This document shows positions 37,480 to 40,998 of a DNA stretch of 40,998 nucleotides, piece by piece. Source of the DNA: Rhizobiaceae bacterium. Lineage in GTDB: Bacteria; Pseudomonadota; Alphaproteobacteria; Rhizobiales; Rhizobiaceae. Both the position numbers and the translations under genes were made by a program. Below the pieces are notes generated by a model. The model saw only the letters and a program-made list of their open reading frames with translations. It was not told the DNA's origin and made no database searches. Within the stretch, counting starts at the first letter, position 1. The number at the start of each line of letters is the position of its first letter. Where the stretch lies: contig JAIXSF010000447.1 in NCBI GenBank assembly GCA_027484835.1, forward strand, positions 1 to 40,998, read 5' to 3'.

Positions 37480-38772
37480 TCACCGTTCGGTCAGCGCGAC
37501 GGACTGCGCCTTGTTGATCGGCTTCATCAGGTAGCTGAGAATGGTCTTACGGCCGGTCATGATTTCCGCCGAGGCGACCATGCCGGGAATGATGGGGTAG
37601 GATTTCCCATCGCGCACGAGCTCGGACTTATCGGTCTTCACCTGCACCAGATAGAAAGTTTCGCCCTTCTCCTTGTCGACGATGCTATCCGCCGAAACGT
37701 TGGTCACCTCGCCTTCCAGGCCTCCGAAGATCGAGAAGTCATAGGCGGTGACCTTTACGATTGCTTTCTGTCCGCGGGTGATGAAGGCTACATCGCGCGG
37801 CGAGATCTTTGCTTCGACCAGCAAGGTTTCCGCCGTCGGAACGATGCCGGCGACCACGGTTCCGGGATCGACATAGGCGCCGATCGTGTTGACTTCCAGC
37901 GTGTTGACGATGCCATCGACCGGAGAGCGGATATCGGTCCGGCTGACGCGATCCGTCGCCCCGCGGATGGTTTCGTCAATGACGGAAAGCTCGGCCAGCG
38001 TCTGGGCCTTTTCGGTCAGTGCCTGCTGACGCAATTGCAGGGCGAGTTCATCCACCTGCAGGCGTGCCTCTTCCACGGCACCACGCAAACGCTCAAGGCT
38101 TTCCTGATAGACGGTGATCTGACCGCGCTGGTCGGTCAGTTCGCGCTCCAGCGAAATCAGCTCCGTCTGTGCCACGAGCCCTTTCTTGGCGAGCGGGCTC
38201 ATCAGGTCGAACTGGCGGGTAGACTGCGCGATATTCTGTTCCAGGCGGACGATATTGGCCTGGGCTTCACTCAGTTCGTTTTCCCGCTGGCGCACGCGTT
38301 CCTTGAGGACACCTGCCTTGTTGAGAAAGGCAGCCTTGTTGGCGCTGAACAGGCGCTCCTCGTTTTCACAGACCTTGCTCGCGACCTTCTCAACCTCCTG
38401 CGGGCAGACGAAAGCGGCGTCATAAGATCCCGTCTCTTCGAGCGCGAGGCGGGCGATCTTGGCGCCCAGCGCACGGGCCTTGGCCACAGATTCACCGAGC
38501 GAGGATTCCGTCGTCGTGTTGTTGAGCTGAACGATGAGTTCGCCCTTTCGCACGACCTGTCCGACCTGCACGGCAATGGTCTCGACCACGCCCGCTTCCG
38601 AGGACTGGACGATCTGCGTCTTTGACACCGGGATGACCTTGCCTTCACCGCGCGCAATCTCGTCGATCTCGGCAATAGCGGCCCAGGCAAGGAAGATAAC
38701 GATCAGGGCAGCAACGAGCCCGACGATCATGCGGGCCATGAATGGCGGTGTATCGGCAACCGGGCGGCTCAT
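37480..38772 (-). CDS. HlyD family type I secretion periplasmic adaptor
   Basis: AAIAEIDEIARGEGKVIPVSKTQIVQSSEAGVVETIAVQVGQVVRKGELIVQLNNT...; coiled coil; DIRSPVDGIVNTLEVNTIGAYVDPGTVVAGIVP. Confidence 0.95.
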   Translation of the reverse strand: MSRPVADTPPFMARMIVGLVAALIVIFLAWAAIAEIDEIARGEGKVIPVSKTQIVQSSEAGVVETIAVQVGQVVRKGELIVQLNNTTTESSLGESVAKARALGAKIARLALEETGSYDAAFVCPQEVEKVASKVCENEERLFSANKAAFLNKAGVLKERVRQRENELSEAQANIVRLEQNIAQSTRQFDLMSPLAKKGLVAQTELISLERELTDQRGQITVYQESLERLRGAVEEARLQVDELALQLRQQALTEKAQTLAELSVIDETIRGATDRVSRTDIRSPVDGIVNTLEVNTIGAYVDPGTVVAGIVPTAETLLVEAKISPRDVAFITRGQKAIVKVTAYDFSIFGGLEGEVTNVSADSIVDKEKGETFYLVQVKTDKSELVRDGKSYPIIPGMVASAEIMTGRKTILSYLMKPINKAQSVALTER

Positions 38773-40922
38773 GGCTTCACACCCTTTTTCTGCATGGCTT
38801 CGATGACCTGCTTCTTCGGCCCGTCGGCCACGATGCGTCCCTTGTCGATCACGATGAGGCGGTCGACCAGATCAAGCATGGTGAAGCGGTGGGTGGCGAC
38901 AAGAAGGGTCGTGTTCTTGTCAAAGGCCGTGGACAGACGGTTGATGAGGTGGCGTTCACTGGCGAGGTCCATGGCGCCGGACGGCTCGTCCAGAAACACG
39001 ATCTTCGGCTTGGTCAGCAGAAGGCGGGCAATGGTCATCGCCTGCTTCTGGCCGCTCGAGAGGTTCGAGCCACGCTCGCCGACCGGCATGTCGAAACCGC
39101 GCGGGTGGCGCGACACGAACTCTTCAACGCCCGTCATGCGCGCCACTTCAAGGAGTTCCTCGTCGGTCGCGTCAGCGCGCCCGATCAACAGGTTTTCCTT
39201 GACCGTGCCCGAGAAGAGATCGGAAGACTGACCGGCAACCGCGACTGCCGAACGGACTTCGGACATGTGATACTGACGGATGTCCACGCCATCGATCAGC
39301 ACGCGGCCTTCCGTCGGCACAAAAAGTCCATCGAGCAGACGGCCGAGCGTGGTCTTACCGGAGCCGATGCGGCCGATGATGCCGACCTTTTCGCCGGGCG
39401 CCACGGTCAGCGACAGTTTGGTGATCACCGGGTTGTCGGAACCCGGATACTGGAAGCTCACATCCTGGAAGCTGAAGCCGCCCTGCTTGATCTCGCGATT
39501 GACGAAGCCGACGGTGGACGGCCTGTCTTCAGGCTGCTCCATTACCTGATCGAGAATACGCAGGGACAGTGTCGCCTGGCGAAAACGCGCGAGCGTCATG
39601 GCGATCTGACCGAGCGGCGCTCCCGCACGGCTTGCCAGCATGACGGTCGCCACGATGGCGCCCATGGCCAGACGTCCTTCGGAGAATTCGTAGGTGCCGG
39701 CAATCACGATCAGTACGCCCACGACCTGCTGGATCAATGCTGTCAGGTTGATGGCATTCGTGGAGATGTGCTTGATCTCCTCGCTGGTGCGGCTGGAATG
39801 CTTCATCAGCTCCTGCCAGCGGCGCAGCATCGTTGCTTCGGCGCGCAGGCTCTTCAGCGTCTCGATCGTCGAGATCGTCTCGACGAGAAGCGATTGACGC
39901 TTGGAGGCCTCGTTCGATGCGGCCGCCATGCGATGGCCGATCTGGGCCTGGGCACGCAGGCCGATGGCAATCGACAGAATGAGCGCGACGGTCGGAATGA
40001 TCGCGAGCCATCCGGAGATCAGGTAGATGACGATCAGGAAGATGAAGGCAAAGGCCGTGTCGATCATCAGGCCGATCGTGTTGGACGTGAAGAATTCGCG
40101 AACGAATTCATACTGCATGACACGGTTGGCATACTCACCCGTCGACATCGGACGCGAAGCAAGCGTGGTGTTGAGCACCTTGTCGAAGATCATCTGCGAC
40201 AGACGCAGGTCGGCGTTTCTGCCGGCATGGTCGATCAGCGACGCACGCGCTTCCTTCAACAGGTAATCGAAGAGGTAGGCGAGGAGAATGCCGATCGCCA
40301 GAACCCAACGTGTCGGGATCGCCTTGTTCGGCAGGACCCGGTCATAGACGTTCATCGTGAACAGCGGCGAGCCGAGTGCGATCAGGTTGATGAACAGAGC
40401 CGCCAGAATGACGCGCAGATAGGTCCGCCAATACGGCATGAGCGCGCGCACGAGCCAATGGCGCTTCTCGATCTCATCGGCAGCACCGATGACCGCTTCT
40501 TCGGTATCGTTGCGGTAGAACATCGTGAAGCCGAAGGCGAATTCGGGTTCGAGCGCCATGAGTTCCTGATGGCTCAGGCGGGCGGCGGCCGTTCCTTCAC
40601 GAATGTCGAGCGTGTAGATGCCGTCGTCGCTGACTTCCAGCAGAGGAAGCGTGCCGCCATCCTTGAGGACGACGATCGCGGGACAGTCGAAATCATTTTC
40701 ACGGATGGCGCGCTCGCCGACACGCATGACCTGCAGGCCGATGCGTTCGGCCACATGCTCCACGTCGTCGAGCTCAAGCGACTCGACGATTTCGTCCGGC
40801 AACCCGGAAAACAGGACGGTATCAGAGCTTGGCCGTCCATAAAATGTGGCCACAGCCTTGAAGGATGCACGAAAGCTCAGGCGGGCACGAGGGCCCGCCG
40901 GTTCGATCAACGAATTTAACAT
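38769..40922 (-). CDS. Type I secretion system permease/ATPase (LapB-like, C39-like domain without catalytic Cys)
   Basis: SPLFTMNVYDRVLPNKAIPTRWVLAIGILLAYLFDYLLKEAR; Walker A GRIGSGKTT, LSSGQKQAMTIARLLL, Walker B IVFLDEPSGAMD. Overlaps the HlyD gene by 4 nt. Confidence 0.95.
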   Translation of the reverse strand: MLNSLIEPAGPRARLSFRASFKAVATFYGRPSSDTVLFSGLPDEIVESLELDDVEHVAERIGLQVMRVGERAIRENDFDCPAIVVLKDGGTLPLLEVSDDGIYTLDIREGTAAARLSHQELMALEPEFAFGFTMFYRNDTEEAVIGAADEIEKRHWLVRALMPYWRTYLRVILAALFINLIALGSPLFTMNVYDRVLPNKAIPTRWVLAIGILLAYLFDYLLKEARASLIDHAGRNADLRLSQMIFDKVLNTTLASRPMSTGEYANRVMQYEFVREFFTSNTIGLMIDTAFAFIFLIVIYLISGWLAIIPTVALILSIAIGLRAQAQIGHRMAAASNEASKRQSLLVETISTIETLKSLRAEATMLRRWQELMKHSSRTSEEIKHISTNAINLTALIQQVVGVLIVIAGTYEFSEGRLAMGAIVATVMLASRAGAPLGQIAMTLARFRQATLSLRILDQVMEQPEDRPSTVGFVNREIKQGGFSFQDVSFQYPGSDNPVITKLSLTVAPGEKVGIIGRIGSGKTTLGRLLDGLFVPTEGRVLIDGVDIRQYHMSEVRSAVAVAGQSSDLFSGTVKENLLIGRADATDEELLEVARMTGVEEFVSRHPRGFDMPVGERGSNLSSGQKQAMTIARLLLTKPKIVFLDEPSGAMDLASERHLINRLSTAFDKNTTLLVATHRFTMLDLVDRLIVIDKGRIVADGPKKQVIEAMQKKGVKP

Positions 40923-40943
40923 GTCATCCTATCGGATGGTCGT

Positions 40944-40998
40944 TTACTGGAGCGGCGCCAGGAGGTCCATCGGAATTCCCGCCTTTTGCCGCGGATCC
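40944..40998 (-). CDS. C-terminal tail of an upstream gene (truncated by window edge)
   Basis: Open minus-strand frame ending ...DPRQKAGIPMDLLAPLQ*, just upstream of the T1SS operon. Too short to identify. Confidence 0.3.
   Translation of the reverse strand, partial: DPRQKAGIPMDLLAPLQ

Noticed and set aside
38742-40919. 725-aa plus-strand ORF antisense to the T1SS ABC gene
   Set aside because: Mirror of the transporter coding frame; low-complexity R/D/H-rich translation typical of antisense frames.

Overview
High-GC alphaproteobacterial chromosomal DNA, probably Rhizobiales judging by gene content; the genus is not determined. About 35 complete CDSs plus two edge-truncated ones are supported. 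No tRNA, rRNA, CRISPR array or clear mobile element was seen. Main blocks: (1) 5' end of treZ, a GH25 lysozyme-like lipoprotein, a histidine phosphatase, a double-wHTH-like protein and a hotdog thioesterase. (2) An alkanesulfonate/taurine-type ABC operon with an LLM monooxygenase and flavin reductase, next to a divergent TetR. (3) A 5-oxoprolinase operon: GntR, NRAMP-like transporter, pxpA, a pxpB-pxpC fusion and a biotin carboxylase-BCCP fusion. (4) A hydroxycinnamate to 4-hydroxybenzoate to protocatechuate module: Ech, CoA ligase, MarR, aldehyde dehydrogenase, pobA and an AraC/PobR-like regulator. (5) The most unusual region, about 24.1-34.2 kb. It combines GTP cyclohydrolase II, a stand-alone RibD-type reductase, a PTPS/QueD-fold protein lacking its canonical catalytic residues, a BchC-like dehydrogenase, a glycosyltransferase, two methyltransferases, a CDP-alcohol phosphatidyltransferase, a flippase-like protein, a membrane sulfatase-fold enzyme and cytochrome b561. 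This looks like an uncharacterised GTP-derived (pyrimidine/pterin) and possibly lipid-linked biosynthetic locus. (6) A LapG-like protease with a type I secretion ABC/HlyD pair and an RHH-PAS protein. The lapG-like start codon is preceded by a long perfect hairpin that occludes its Shine-Dalgarno sequence. All calls come from reading the sequence and recalled family motifs; no database search was run.
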